Source of the DNA: Tetragonia tetragonoides
Lineage: Eukaryota > Streptophyta > Magnoliopsida > Caryophyllales > Aizoaceae
Reading direction: 5' to 3'
Length of the DNA: 64,000 nucleotides
Assembly (NCBI GenBank): GCA_038025085.1
Contig: CM076144.1
Span: 20,839,501-20,903,500, forward strand
The notes under the pieces were generated by a model that saw nothing but the letters and a program-made list of their open reading frames with translations, was not told the DNA's origin and did not search any database. This document shows positions 23,642 through 35,831 of the stretch, piece by piece (the stretch's first letter is position 1; the number at the start of each line of letters is the position of its first letter). The position numbers were made by a program, and so were the translations under genes.

Positions 23642-25760
23642 ACACTTTGCCTTATACTCAGCACACTCGCGCTTCATGTTTGTCCACCAAAACTAAAGTT
23701 TCAAGTCTTTGTACAGCTTATCACTACCTGGGTGAACAGAATACGCAGTTCCATGCGCCTCATCTAGAATCGTTTTTCAGCTCGGCGTTGTTTGGTACAC
23801 ACCAACGCCCTTTCGTCTTGATCGTACCATCATCATGGATCTCATAATCAGGATGCTTCCCATCCTAGATCTTGACACGTAACTCCTCTATGTCAGATCT
23901 GATCATAGATCGATGGTCGCACTACAAGTGCATTCAGCAACACCACAGTCTCACCTTGTTGAACAACTTCTATGTTCAACTTCCTTAATTTGTCCCACAA
24001 GTCATATGGTAGCACCATCATATTATACACAGTGTGTGAAGTCTTCCTACTCAACTCATTAGCCACTATATTGGCCTTTCCCTCGTGATACTGAATATCT
24101 AGATCGTACTTAGATATCAACTCGAGCCATCTCCGTTGCTCAACTCCTTTAGAGTGAAGATATACTTCCAACTCTTGTGATATGTAAAGATCTTGCAACG
24201 AGCCCCATATAAGTAATGCCTCCAGATTTTCAAGGCAAAAAATCACAGCGGCTAACTCCATGTCATGAGTAGGGTAATTCTTCTTATGCACTTTCAACTG
24301 GCGAGAGGCATAAGCAACCACCTTGCCATTTTGCATAAGCACACACACCAGCCCTTTCTTAGATGCAGCACTATACACGTCAAATCCTTCCGTACCAGAT
24401 GGTAGAGTCAAAACTGGTATCGTTGTCAACCTTTCCTTAAGATCTTGGAAAGCTTCTTCACATTGTTCAGTCACCTTATACTTCATCTCCTTTTTCATCA
24501 AATTTGTGATAGGTCTAGCTATGTTGGAGAAGTCTTACTCAAATCTCCTATAATAGCCAGCCAATCCAACGAAACTTCGTACCTCAGTCACACTCTTCGG
24601 AGCAGGCTAATCCATGACAGCCCGAATCTTAGAAGGATCAACAAAAACTCCTTCTTTAGAGATAACGTGCCAAGGAAAGCAACACTCTCTAGCCAAAACT
24701 CACACTTTGAGAGTTTAGCGTACAAATTCTCATTTCGCAACACCTCTAAGACAGTCCTCAAATATCTTTCGTGTTCCTCCTTGTCTTTCGAATACACCAA
24801 AATATCATCGATAAACACGACCACTAAACTATCCAGATACTGTCTAAAGGTGTTATTCATCATCTCCATAAACTTGGTAGGTGCATTAGTTAAGCCAAAT
24901 GGCATAACAGTAAACTCATAATGCCCATACCTTGTCCTAAAGGCAGTTTTCGCAATGTCGACCTCATCAATCCTCAGCTCATGATAACTAGATCGCAAAT
25001 CCACCAGCGAAAACACTACAGCCCCATGGAGTTGATCGAATAGGTCTTCAATCCTAGGTAGAGGATACCTATTCTAGACAGTGACCTTGTTCAACTCACG
25101 ATAGTCAATGCAGAGACGCAGACTGCCATCCTCCTTACGCACAAATAGAACTGGTGCGCCCCATGGCCACACACTAGGTCTAATGTACCCTTTGTCTAAC
25201 AATTTCTCTAATTGCTCCTTTTGCTCTTTCATCTCTAAAGGTGCCATTCTATACGGTGCCCTCGAAATCGGACCTGTTCCAGGAACTAGGTCAATCTGGA
25301 ACAAAGTATCCCTCACTGGTGGTATACAAGGAATCTCCTTAGGAAACACATCCAAAAACTCTTTGACCATATCAATCTTTGAGATTTCCTCGTCTATTCC
25401 CTCTACATTCTGAATGTGACATAAAATTCCCTCATATCCCTTCCCTAACTGCTTCTTCGCCACTAACATTGAAATAATCCCTATTCCTCCCTTAGTGACA
25501 ATTCCTTTATAAGAGATTCTATTACATCTAGGCCCTTTCAGCGATATCTTTTGTTCAATACAATCGATTCTTGCTTTATACTTGCTAAGCCAATTCATTC
25601 CCAAAATAACATCAAAATCTCCCAATTGAAACTCAATTAGGTCTGCAGGCAATTCAGACCCTGCAATGTTCACACGAACATTGGGATGTACTACTTTACA
25701 CAATACCACCTCTCCAAAAGGAGTGGCCATCCCATCCCATGTTTCTTAACCAAGTTTTCA
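23642..25760 (-). pseudogene. T2 pol: protease, RT, RNase H and start of integrase
   Basis: It follows the T1 order. A deletion of about 22 bp near 25730 breaks the protease after DSGAS. RT holds FIDD at 24804-24809 and shares with T1 the frameshift after AFLG and the TAG at 24607-24609. RNase H keeps ANELSRK and the TAT (Tyr) codon in place of the third catalytic Asp; extra frameshifts are private to T2. The integrase finger is cut at 23642. Confidence 0.8.
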
Positions 25761-27084
25761 GATATGAATGAATGTGATGCTCCAGAATCAAATAATACAT
25801 AGGCAGGCAAAGAATTTATAAGAAACGTACCAGACACCACATTGTTTGCCGCATTAGCCTGTACTTGATTCATCACAAACAAATGACCTCCATTCCTGTT
25901 CTGGTTGCCATTATTGTTCTGAACATTTCCAGTTTGTCCATTCTGCCCATTCTGTCGATTACCACCCTGGTTGTTCCCATTTTGACCCTGAACTGCAGGA
26001 GCTTGAACATTGTTGTTGCCCCCACCATTGTTCATGATTTTGCCCCTCTGAGGACAATAAAAAAAACGATACCCCAACTCTTGACAAGTGTAGCATCTCA
26101 TCTTAATTCCAGCACAATCAACCCCTGGGTGATTCTTATTGCACTTCTTGCAAATGTAGGGTTTGCCCTTCCAACTCCCATTATTTCGATGGCCATTTCC
26201 ATTGCCATTCCCATTCTTGGAATTCCCACCCTCATTGTGGTTATTCCCCTTGTTGTTGTTGTCATTATGATTGCTCCCTCCCCGGAACTTTTCCTTCTTC
26301 TCGCCACCACTACCCTGATGGTCGTCAAACTTCCCCTTTTTCCCAGTCACCTCCTCTCTGTGCTTGAAAACTGCAGCTTGGTTCGCAGCACAATTGTAGA
26401 CCTCTTCGACAGTCTGACACTTATAACCCCTAAAAGACTCACGAATGGTCCAGTACAACCAATTCTGGAATCTACGGGCCCTATGCTTTTGCGTAGGGAC
26501 TAACCCTCCCGCGAAATGTGCTAGGTCGTCAAACTTTTCAGCATATTCCTGAACAGTCATCCTTCCTTGCACAAGGTGCAAGAACTCGTTATACTTTTGG
26601 CCCTGGAGATACTCTGGGTAGAACTCCTCTCTAAGGACCGTTTTGAACATCTCCCAATTAAAACCCGGTCGAGCTCTAATAGATGTGCCATTGGTTGTCC
26701 ACCAACGATCTGCCTTCTTCCGGAATAGATAAACAGCAATGTCTGCCTTAAGTGCCTCCGGACACCCAGTTATCGCGACGATTTTCTCCAAATGCCGCGC
26801 CCAATCGTCGAGAAGTACGGGATCCTCGCGCCCCTCAAACACAGGCGGACTATGCCCTTTAATCTTCATAGATATGGAGGCGAAATTGTCACCTCCAGCT
26901 ACCCTAGTGTCTTCCCTCTGCATCATCTGCGAGATGAATGCATTAGACTGCACAAGGCTTGTTGCGACAATGCAAGCTGCGCCAACACAGCTTGCGCCAT
27001 TTGCTCCCCATTAACATAATTGTTATTATCCCCCATTGAACTCGTCGACTCCTCGGCTCTCTGTCTATTTCTTCTAGGTGGCAT
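25691..27084 (-). pseudogene. T2 gag and start of protease
   Basis: The ATG is at 27084. A one-base deletion near 26953 shifts the frame about 45 codons in; the rest is open for 420 codons down to 25691. This is the better gag copy: the gag domain, CKKCNKNHPGVDC, the Tyr-bearing knuckle CYTCQELGYRFFYC, an Asn/Gly-rich linker and then FDSGASHSFIS of the protease lie in one frame. Gag and protease were therefore fused in one reading frame in this family. Confidence 0.85.
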
Positions 27085-27714
27085 CTAGCAACCTAAAGGA
27101 TCAACATAACCAAAAGAAAAAGGGTATTAGCTACCCATATCACACTCATGTGCTATAATCACAATTAACGTATACATTTGACTCATATATATGTTTCAAT
27201 TTCCAACTAGGGCTCTAGGCTCTTATTGCATTCCAGCATGGCTTTAGCACACTCTTGTGTACAAGCAATTTCAAGGTTTCAATAGACTTTGTTCTTTCTC
27301 AAAAATAAACAAATCACAATCATAATGAAACATTCATGCCTCTTTCATAGGCGCTTTCACAATATTCATGCTCCAAATCAAGGGTAAATAACACATTTCT
27401 TGCAAAAATTCCATCTCATAAATCAAATAATCAAGTATTTGTTCTCAAAAATGAGTGCTTGCCAAACCAAGCCTCAATAGCATGAATAAAGCAAACTAAT
27501 AACATTCTAAACAAATCTCAAAACAAATGGCTCGCAGGCCCAAATTAAGTCTCAAATAGTTTACTCCAACAAAAACTAAATAAAACTAAGAATCACGCTC
27601 TTCTCGCGCGGTTCCTCAAAGGATAGCAACACACATGTGTCACTTTGACCTTGTCCATCTACTCCTCTTCTTCCATGGGTTCCTGCTCTTCTTCTGGATC
27701 CTCCTCCTCTTCAG

Positions 27715-28326
27715 TAGGGGTCCTTGGCTAACTAGGCTTGCCATTCACGCCTATGAGCCAATCTCTCACAGCGCTAGGTCTAGATGACCTCGCAGGAACC
27801 TCAGGTACAGTAGGCGAAGACTCATCCTCGACCTCGACAGTAGGCTTCTCGACCTCCTCAGCGAAGTACTTCTTCTCGAACGCCAGTGCTCGATCTAAGT
27901 CAGCTTCTGCCTCCTCTTGAGTCATTGGGTTGTCCACCTCAAGTAATGGATCATACCCTCCAGCCTTCTCGACGTACACCTCGTAAGGATCTCTAAGTAT
28001 ATCCTGGTACGCCTCGTCCCATGCGTATGCCCTTTTCATCAAGGACTCCAATGTCTCCAGATAGGGGTAGTCCCTATCGTTCTTCATCTCCCAATCCACT
28101 AGCCAATCGTTGTGGAATTGGCGCAACTTGGCTGTCCAGTAGCCAAAGCTTTTGATGAAGTAGAAGGCCTTCATCTTTTCCGAGCGTATAGAAGACTGAA
28201 CATCATAGTGCTCTTTGTACTACATGAATACTTCTCGTACGAGATCAAAGTATTCCTTTAAGCGGCCTCCCTCACAACGGAGTTGCCTCGGATGCTCAGG
28301 AGTAACTGTCGTTCACGCATCACCAT
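27715..28326 (-). pseudogene. T2 leader ORF, unknown product
   Basis: Partner of the T1 leader ORF at 13816-14484. The stretch 28174-27728 is open for 148 codons and keeps the WLVDWEMKNDRDYPYLETL block and an acidic tail. The TAG at 28220-28222 is shared with T1. A one-base deletion near 28310 disrupts the first codons. No known domain is seen. Confidence 0.5.
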
Positions 28327-28526
28327 ATGCACGCGAGAAACAACACGTTAGTAGTTTACTCGAGTACTTCAAATAATACCAAAACAAGTAAAAGAACAAT
28401 TAAACTCATTTCGGCTTACAAAGCTTTTATTCACATAACTTATGTCTATTTAAGTTTTCATCCTATGAATATGACTGAATGACATACTTTACAATTCAAA
28501 ACGTATATTAGGGACAAACAACATAC

Positions 28527-28538
28527 GCTCTGATACCA
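28527..28538 (-). other. T2 primer-binding site (initiator-Met tRNA)
   Basis: The minus strand reads TGGTATCAGAGC, three bases from the LTR end, as in T1. Confidence 0.9.
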
Positions 28539-28541
28539 ACT

Positions 28542-31421
28542 TGTAACACCTCGAACTTCCGTCTAATTTAAAACCACTTAAAATCACGAGTTGCAGCGGA
28601 AAAACCCTAGAAATTTGAAGGGCTATCGCCGTATTTAATGTTCAAATTAAATACAAGGCTAGAAATAAACCAAAATGTTTATATCTAAAACATACATACT
28701 AGATAATTTAATAATAACTATCTTTTCCAACTAAACTTAAAAAAAATAATCAAAATGAAATAAGAAATAATAAACTATTAATTCTCATGCAAGAGAATTA
28801 ATCTCATTACAATAATAAAAAAACCAATAGTAAAAGAATTCCAATCTAAACAATAAAAGTAAATTGTTATTACAAGATTTACAATCTTCTTCAGTCGCCT
28901 TCCTCTATCTCAACCACGAGCTACAAATCCTGTCAATCTACTCCCCCATATAGACGAATTCCATATAGGTTCGTCATAGACCTACCATTGAAGAGAAATC
29001 GACAACAAACACAAGTAAAAAGAAAAACAACCAATCAGCTACGCTGAGTAATTCATAACCACATAGTCCATTTAAATCTCCAAGCTAAGCCAACATGCTT
29101 AATCAAAATTAACGATCATGCTTAAGAAAATAAAAGACAACATGCTTAAATTTAAAGACACGTATAAACACCAAATAATAAATCCAATTTTTATCATTAT
29201 CCATTAGTCAAGTTCATTAGAGAGAAGAGAATCGCATAAATGTCAGAACCAACTGCAGAAGGCTCAATAGGATCAAAAGTCCTGTGCATAATAGCAAAGA
29301 GGGATCAACCATCCCGGAGTATAGATGACTCCCGAAGTACTTCTAGATATTCCTAAGTATGCATACCCTCTCTCAACCCTTAGGTTTACAAGAAGAACAA
29401 TTTCACAATTAAAACTTCACTTACCCAATTGCTCATTGTATGGATACAAGCTTTAACCAAATACGTTGGGGCCATAACCGATGAAACCCACTCAACGTTC
29501 CAATTGACAATCCCATTCGTTCCCTTTGGTGGATCCATTACCAAAGAAATCTTAACTCTCAATTTCTCAATTCAAGGGTGAACACACAGTCAAGTAAATC
29601 ACATAATCTTAGTAAATTCTCAAGTAACACAATATGGTTCCAATTTTTGTGGCAATTTTACATGAATGGCACCTAGGCCTCAATTCACAACCAACTAATC
29701 TCAATACCTTTAAATAGGTTCCAATCGTCAAAGTTCATTTTAACTTATTGAAGTAACATGCTTACTAACATGAATGCACATGCTTACCAACATGATACGA
29801 AAACAGCAATACAAGGTATATTCAAATTGAACAATTATTAACATAATTTTCTTCAACAACACAAATAAATCATGCATCTCCTCACATGAATATCAACAAG
29901 TAGACATTGCGACACAAAGTGAATTTCCAACATATAACATGCATTCACTAACATAATTCTATACGAATTATCACAAGGAAATAAATATCGATTATCCCTT
30001 ATTTCAAAATACTCACAAGTCCAAATATGAATTATCATTCTTAATCCAATACTAGACAAATGAATACGAATTCCACTAGACATGAATTATGACAATGAAT
30101 TTACATAATTCACCAACCAATACTAGACGATGAATTACGACAATGAATTACCTTTAGCAAAGAGGCAATCCAACAATCAAACAACGTAAGCTCCTTACGT
30201 TTAAGTGCTGTCAACGGGCCCTAACAAATCCACAATACACCAATAGTCAATACAATTACTTCTAAACCTCTTTATTAAACTTTAAAGATGATTTAGTACC
30301 CTTAATTAAAATAATTAAGTTGCTGGAGTTTTCAGTTACTCATGCATGCTCAAAGTCTCCAAAAATCAATTTGCATAAACTAAATCAGGAAACTTCCCAA
30401 AACCCTAAAATAAGTCAACAAGTCAAAGCTAAACACCACCAACATCAGCCACCACCGCACCACCCCCGCTGACCACCGTCCAGCGGCGGCGAGCCGTGAC
30501 AGTCACGGCTGGAGGTCGTGACAGCCGCCCAGCGGCTGTGCACGGTCCAGCCGTGCACTGTACACGGCCTGGCCATGTCCACCAAAAACCGAACCCCCTT
30601 TTTTGTTTGTTAATCAATTTTAACAAATCCAAATCCAAACTAAACCAAAATAATTAATAAATTTTCAGATTTAATTAAACACAAGATTCCACCTTTAAAT
30701 TCACTCTTTTGATTCAAATTCAATAAAAACAACAAGCCCAACCCTAATCATGATCCTATCATGCAAAAATAATAGAATCTAGCAAACCCTAGGCAAAACA
30801 TAAATTAGCGATTACTCATACAAAACTAGGGTTCATAAAAACTCATACTTGAATCAAATTTAAAGCTTTTAAGAATCAAAAACAAGTTAAGAACACTTAC
30901 TTGGAAATCAAAAGGATTAAAATTTCACAAAGGATTAATTATGAAAGAGCATCATCTTCTTCTCTTGCTTCGGTCGTGCGTGAGAGTGAGTGAGAGAGTG
31001 TCGCTCTTTTTTTTTTTTTTATTTGGTAAAGAGTCAGTTGATTTGGAAGTAGAGTATATTTAGGGACTAAATACACTCCTTTCCTAAAACCTCTCCTAAA
31101 ATCACTCCACCATCCAATAATTTAGGAAACAAATTTCTTGAAAACAAAAAATTTCGGAAATTGGTGCTTTATTTTCGGCCACCTAGCTGAAAATAAATGG
31201 CCCAATTCTTGCCTATAATTTCGGCCAAACCGAAATTACATCCCACCAAAATCCTTTTTATTTATTTGGCCCAATTAAAATTTAATTAGGTCCAAACCAA
31301 AACCCAATACTAATTAGGCACTTTAAACATTTATGAGCCCAATTAATTATTTAAATCTGAAATTGTATTTTCTTTTTAAGTAATTATTATTCTAAAATGA
31401 ATAATAATACTGGGTATTGCA
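28542..31421 (-). repeat. T2 5' LTR
   Basis: On the minus strand it runs from TGCAATACCC (31421) to AGGTGTTACA (28542), about 2880 bp. It matches the T1 LTR. The GC island at 30455-30575 is rearranged and longer than in T1. Confidence 0.85.
30455..30575. promoter_or_regulatory. GC palindrome cluster in the T2 LTR
   Basis: It contains AGCCGTGAC-A-GTCACGGCT (30492-30510), a palindrome absent from T1, plus CCAGCGGCGG and GCCGCCCAGCGGC. The 10-bp stem of T1 is not intact here. The cluster was remodelled after the duplication. Confidence 0.5.
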
Positions 31422-31781
31422 AAGGTACACTAAGGAAGAAATTCGAAAAAGGGTTTTAGAAGAATGTAACTCTATATTAATCCTCGAAGTCCAAATATGA
31501 GAACTCTATATGCAAGATTGAGATGAACATGCAATGATGACTCTTTCTAGACACCTTGTGGCCTAGGAATTGATGAATGCAATATTGTCAGGTGAACGAT
31601 TGTGATGCAAGATTCCATTGTGTTCTAAAAATACCTAAAATAATTTATATGCAAATGATATGGGAGAATCTAGAATGTCCTAGAATGATATACAATGTGA
31701 TATGTGATGTCCTATATGTATGTATAAATTATCTAGTATGAGATGCATGATCAAGTCTACATAAAGCTACCCACCTATGAC

Positions 31782-32422
31782 CTAGGTTGCACCGATACTT
31801 GGCCCAACAGCAGTATCCTGTATCCGATACGTTTTGGATACCGATACTTCTAGGATAGACGCTAGATACTTGGAAATACGCACCCGATACGTATTGGAGG
31901 AGTATCCTATTTTTTTCGTATTAGTTTTTTCCCAAAATAATTATGGATACTCCTCGGATACACGGTGGATACTTTAAAGATACGCCAAATCAGCAAACAC
32001 TTCAATTAATTATATTTTTTGCAACAAAAATTAAGTATTCCTTTAAATATATCTTTATAGAACCCAAAAGAAATGACATTTCTTTCTTATCATAGCCTCC
32101 ATCTTGTCTGATATGAAGGCTTACGCCTACCCGAGCAGCTGGTCGGTTCGCTAACTCTCTCTATCTTCCACACATACATACCAGCAATTAATTACTCATC
32201 AACTTACTCATGCGTTTTTCATCTCTGATCTTGTATTGTTAATGGAGAATGTATATAGATGTTAACAATGCCAGTAAAGGTGATAAATTGAATTATAGTT
32301 AATCTTTTTTTTTATTTTAAAGTTGTTATATTATATTTTTGTCGTACCCGTATCCTAGGAAATTTAGAATTGCAGTATCCCGCACCCGTATTCGTATCTG
32401 TATCGGTATCAGTGCAACCTAG
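31782..32422. mobile_element. hAT-like non-autonomous DNA element, copy 2
   Basis: The 641-bp element has ends CTAGGTTGCACCGATAC and GTATCAGTGCAACCTAG, with flanks CCTATGAC and CCTATGCC (8 bp, one mismatch). The terminal repeat is better kept here than in copy 1. Confidence 0.75.
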
Positions 32423-33162
32423 CCTATGCCAAGTGGGTTTATACAAGATTCTAAGATGATGCAAAATGATATGTAATGTATTACTTGCACGAAATTGATT
32501 TTCTTGGAAAATAAGTCTCCCTAAAATGGTTATTAGAATGGTCGGGAAGATTCATGGATCCTACTTCCTAAAAAGAAAAGATCCTAGACTCGATCTTAAG
32601 TTAGTTTACAAAGTTAGTCACATACAAATAGGAAACTTCCTATACTCTAGACCACTAAAATCCTAAGGGGAGATTTAATCTAACAATATATGGAAACAAA
32701 TCACATAGAAAAGAGACAATCAATCACAAAAAGCTAAGTAGTCAATTAAAGCATATTGAATGAACCATGGGACTAAATGCAATGGTTGAAACAATCTATG
32801 GTTGGGTAGCGGAACCCACGACAGGATGCGTTTCGTCATGAATGGGATGCATAGTAAGACTAGACGTAACGTTTCACATGCCTCGAATGGAAAACATGTA
32901 AAGTGTCATGGGGTGAAACACGACTATGTGCAACGAAATTCGGACCTAGTGGGTCACCAACCAAGTCATAGACAATGCTCTAAAGAGTAAAATACTATAT
33001 TGGTTATTTAATGGCTTGCTCCACTTTGTTGAGATAATGCCTGCAAATGGATGATATGTATGCAAAGAAATAATGAACACATAAAGGTCTTGATCGAACC
33101 AAGAAATATGAATTAATAATAAATATGGATAAGCTGTCGAATTAAACCCTCTTATTAAAACC

Positions 33163-33179
33163 CCCAGTGAAGTCGGCAC
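33163..33179 (-). other. D2 primer-binding site
   Basis: The minus strand reads GTGCCGACTTCACTGGG next to the LTR end, matching the C1 site with a C in place of one G. Confidence 0.6.
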
Positions 33180-34875
33180 TGTAAGAACCCTTGTCTTTCG
33201 ATGCTAATTGAATATTTAGTTTAAGTTAATGGTTCTTAAAAAAGAGATGATGATTAATTATGATTATTGCATGTTATGGGAATTAATAAGAAAATAGTAA
33301 AGTCGCCACCAATTTTTACGGAAACAATTGGAAACCATCAAAGTGCACCAAATTTCTATTGGGAATTGATTCACAAAACCCAAAAGGGGCCGAAGATAGA
33401 GTTCGGGGGTGTGGGTACCAAAAGATAAACTGAATCTTATATAAGTCGCTTGTAATAACGACCTCTACTAATCTCATCCATGTTGATTCTTATTTCATAT
33501 TGCAAGCTTGAAGCTTCCATACAAACAGGTCGTCCAAGATCCTTATTTTTTTATTTTTTTTTGGTTTGGCATCATCTTTGGGCATGGCTAAAGGGCACCT
33601 CATAACGCGCGGCCTCGGGTATTCCACGAATTAATTCGTTTGGGTGCTCCCCAGGAGATTTGAACCCATGACGTGGTGTACAAGTTACAACTTGTTTACC
33701 AGTAAGCCAACACCCCTTGAGTAATTAAACTAAACATTCTCTAATCTAGAATTAAACTAAATAAGACATGCAAATCAATTATCTAGACATGAATTTGATT
33801 AATAACAAATTATCTAAGCATGCTAGAGTAACGAAAACAATTAAAACAATCAAACCATGATATACAAACCATAATCATAATCAAAGTAAAACATGATTTG
33901 AAAAAGAGTTTTGAAAGTTTGAGAAAATTGCCCTGAGGTTAACCTTTGTTGCACTAAAATTGAGTAATTGCTCTTGTTTTTGCTTTACTCTTGGTTGTGA
34001 AAGTGCTCTTGAATGGTGGTTGAAGAAAGCTTGAATTGATTTGATTAGGGTTGTATGAGAGAGAGGAGAGAGAGGGAGAGAGAGAGAGAGAGATCAGCGT
34101 TCTCTTGAGTTTAATCCCGTAATAATGAGTTCTTACCTGTAAAAGTGAGTCTAGAGGTGTATTTATAGGGATTGAGCCGAAAAGCAGGTCAAATTAGGGT
34201 TACCGGGCCAAAAACGGTGCCCAACGGCCACATGGAGCGCTGTTGGGGCTCCAGCTTCCCTCGATAATTAATGCCGCTGGATTTCTCAGCGGCCCAGCCG
34301 CTGGCCCTGGCGGTGGGGCCGCTGGGGACGGCGGTTGGCCAATTCGTCCCCGCTGTCACGAAAGCGTTGCTGGAGCGCTCATTTCAGCTCCCATTGACTT
34401 GATTCTTGGTGCGTTGGATTCCTTGTTCAAAAGGATTTCTTTGAATATATTGTGGGCCATATAGCATAAGTATCCTATGAGTTATGATCGGATCGTATAT
34501 CTTTCATTTCTAATGAGATTTTGACCCACAATACATCATTGGAAAACTAATTCAAAAGGGAATACAAACCTAGTGGAGTAATAATCCTATTAATCATTTC
34601 ATGGCTAAAAATCTGTCTTTAACCGTAATATGCGGGTATGAGAACATCATTTTTTATTAGCCAATAACTTCATTAAATCATAACTTTTGACTCCGGTGTC
34701 TGTTTGGGACGAATGAGATGGCGTTGGAAAGCTTATGGAAAGGGTTATCTGTGGGTCTGAAAAATAATAAGATCTTGAGTAGGATGGGTAAAGGGTTTCA
34801 AATGAGCATAATTACGTGGATCATTTAACATTTGTTTCTTTAACATGATTATAGGTTATCATCATTGGGCGTTAC
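33180..34875 (-). repeat. D2 5' LTR
   Basis: On the minus strand the LTR ends GGGTTCTTACA at 33180 and matches the C1 LTR at many places. It has a TATA box (CTATAAATAC, 34158-34168), a short (GA)n at 34056-34093 and a GC-rich island at 34205-34390. Its first bases are displaced by element B at 34876. A SINE interrupts it. Confidence 0.75.
33545..33717 (-). mobile_element. tRNA-derived SINE inside LTR D2
   Basis: On the minus strand it starts near AAGGGGTGTTGGC and has a Pol III A box TGGCTTACTGG (33699-33709) and a B box GGTTCAAATCTC (33655-33666). It ends in an A-rich tail (33545-33562 as T on the plus strand). C1 has no such insert at the matching place (gtccaagatcct near 4301). The target duplication is not clear. 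Copy 1 cannot be compared because the region is deleted there. Confidence 0.75.
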
Positions 34876-34985
34876 TGTTACACGCGAAATAAAATGGACT
34901 GATAATACAGTAGATAAATTGGTCAAGAAAAGTCAAAGTCAAAACGAATTAGACTTTTAGGAAGTCTTTGTGAAATAGAAGACTT

Positions 34986-35109
<124 letters not shown>

Positions 35110-35266
35110 AAAACAGTTGCACTAAGGATAATACGAATATCGGTCAAAAGAAGGGAATACGAGGAGAGAGTCAGGAGAAGTGGAAAACGTGGGGGAGGTT
35201 GGCCACCAGCATGAAGGAAGTGGACAAGAAGAAGAACTGCTAAATCATGGGCAGTTACCTCAAGCC

Positions 35267-35276
35267 CCTATAAATA
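35267..35276 (+). promoter_or_regulatory. B LTR TATA box
   Basis: CCTATAAATACAAAG lies about 500 bp before the LTR end, the usual position for the U3/R border in such an LTR. Confidence 0.65.
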
Positions 35277-35778
35277 CAAAGAAGAACAGAATAACAAGGC
35301 AGCAGAGCTCATATTGACAAGACGTCATAAAGTAGATTTTAGAGTGGTGTATATGAGGAGTAGATTATTAATTTAGGCTCTTCGAGCGTGTAACCCAGCC
35401 ACTCAGCAATGACTCCTTCTTTTGAGGTATAATTGCTTTTATCCTTTTATTTTTATGCTCTGAATCGAATGTATGCCTTACTCTAATCGAATAAAGTATG
35501 TTTAGTATTCCTTCCTAAATCCTGCTCTTTTAAAGTTCCAATCTACGCTTGTTTGTGTGGCAATCTGTTGAAGTATTCGAATACATATTTATAGTAACTG
35601 TCACTGTTGATAAGTGTCCACTCTTTGACCGAGTAGTGCTAGGGGGTGGAAGGGTAGGTTCGAACAGGGAACGACCTGCTCTAAGATAATCCTCGACCTT
35701 ATTTAGGACCTTTTTAAGGGTCGTAGGGCTGCCCCTCATGGTTGCTTGTGACCCCTAAGTACCATGCACATCAACAAA

Positions 35779-35798
35779 TTTGGCAACCACAGTGGGAG
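35779..35798 (+). other. B primer-binding site
   Basis: TTTGGCAACCACAGTGGGAG stands two bases inside the LTR. It differs from the GACTTCACTG type of A, C and D. The tRNA is not assigned. Confidence 0.55.
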
Positions 35799-35831
35799 TT
35801 TCAAAATATACTCCACGAATAAACCTTTTTA

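Larger units (their letters stand above)
23642..31421 (-). mobile_element. Element T2: Del/Tekay-like retrotransposon, copy 2
   Basis: It has the same layout and the same truncation in integrase as T1. Shared and private mutations against T1 separate events before and after the duplication. Confidence 0.8.
31422..34875 (-). mobile_element. Element D2: remnant of a Tat element (leader and LTR)
   Basis: This is the copy-2 partner of D1. It holds the leader (31422-33162, interrupted by the hAT element), the primer site and nearly the whole 5' LTR. The segment matching 18595-19190 of copy 1 is missing at about 32475. No gag or pol survives. Element B sits in the first bases of the LTR at 34876. 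Confidence 0.7.

Noticed and set aside
33655..33709. A tRNA gene
   Set aside because: A and B boxes are present, but no cloverleaf or acceptor stem is clear, and the unit ends in an A-rich tail. A SINE explains it better.
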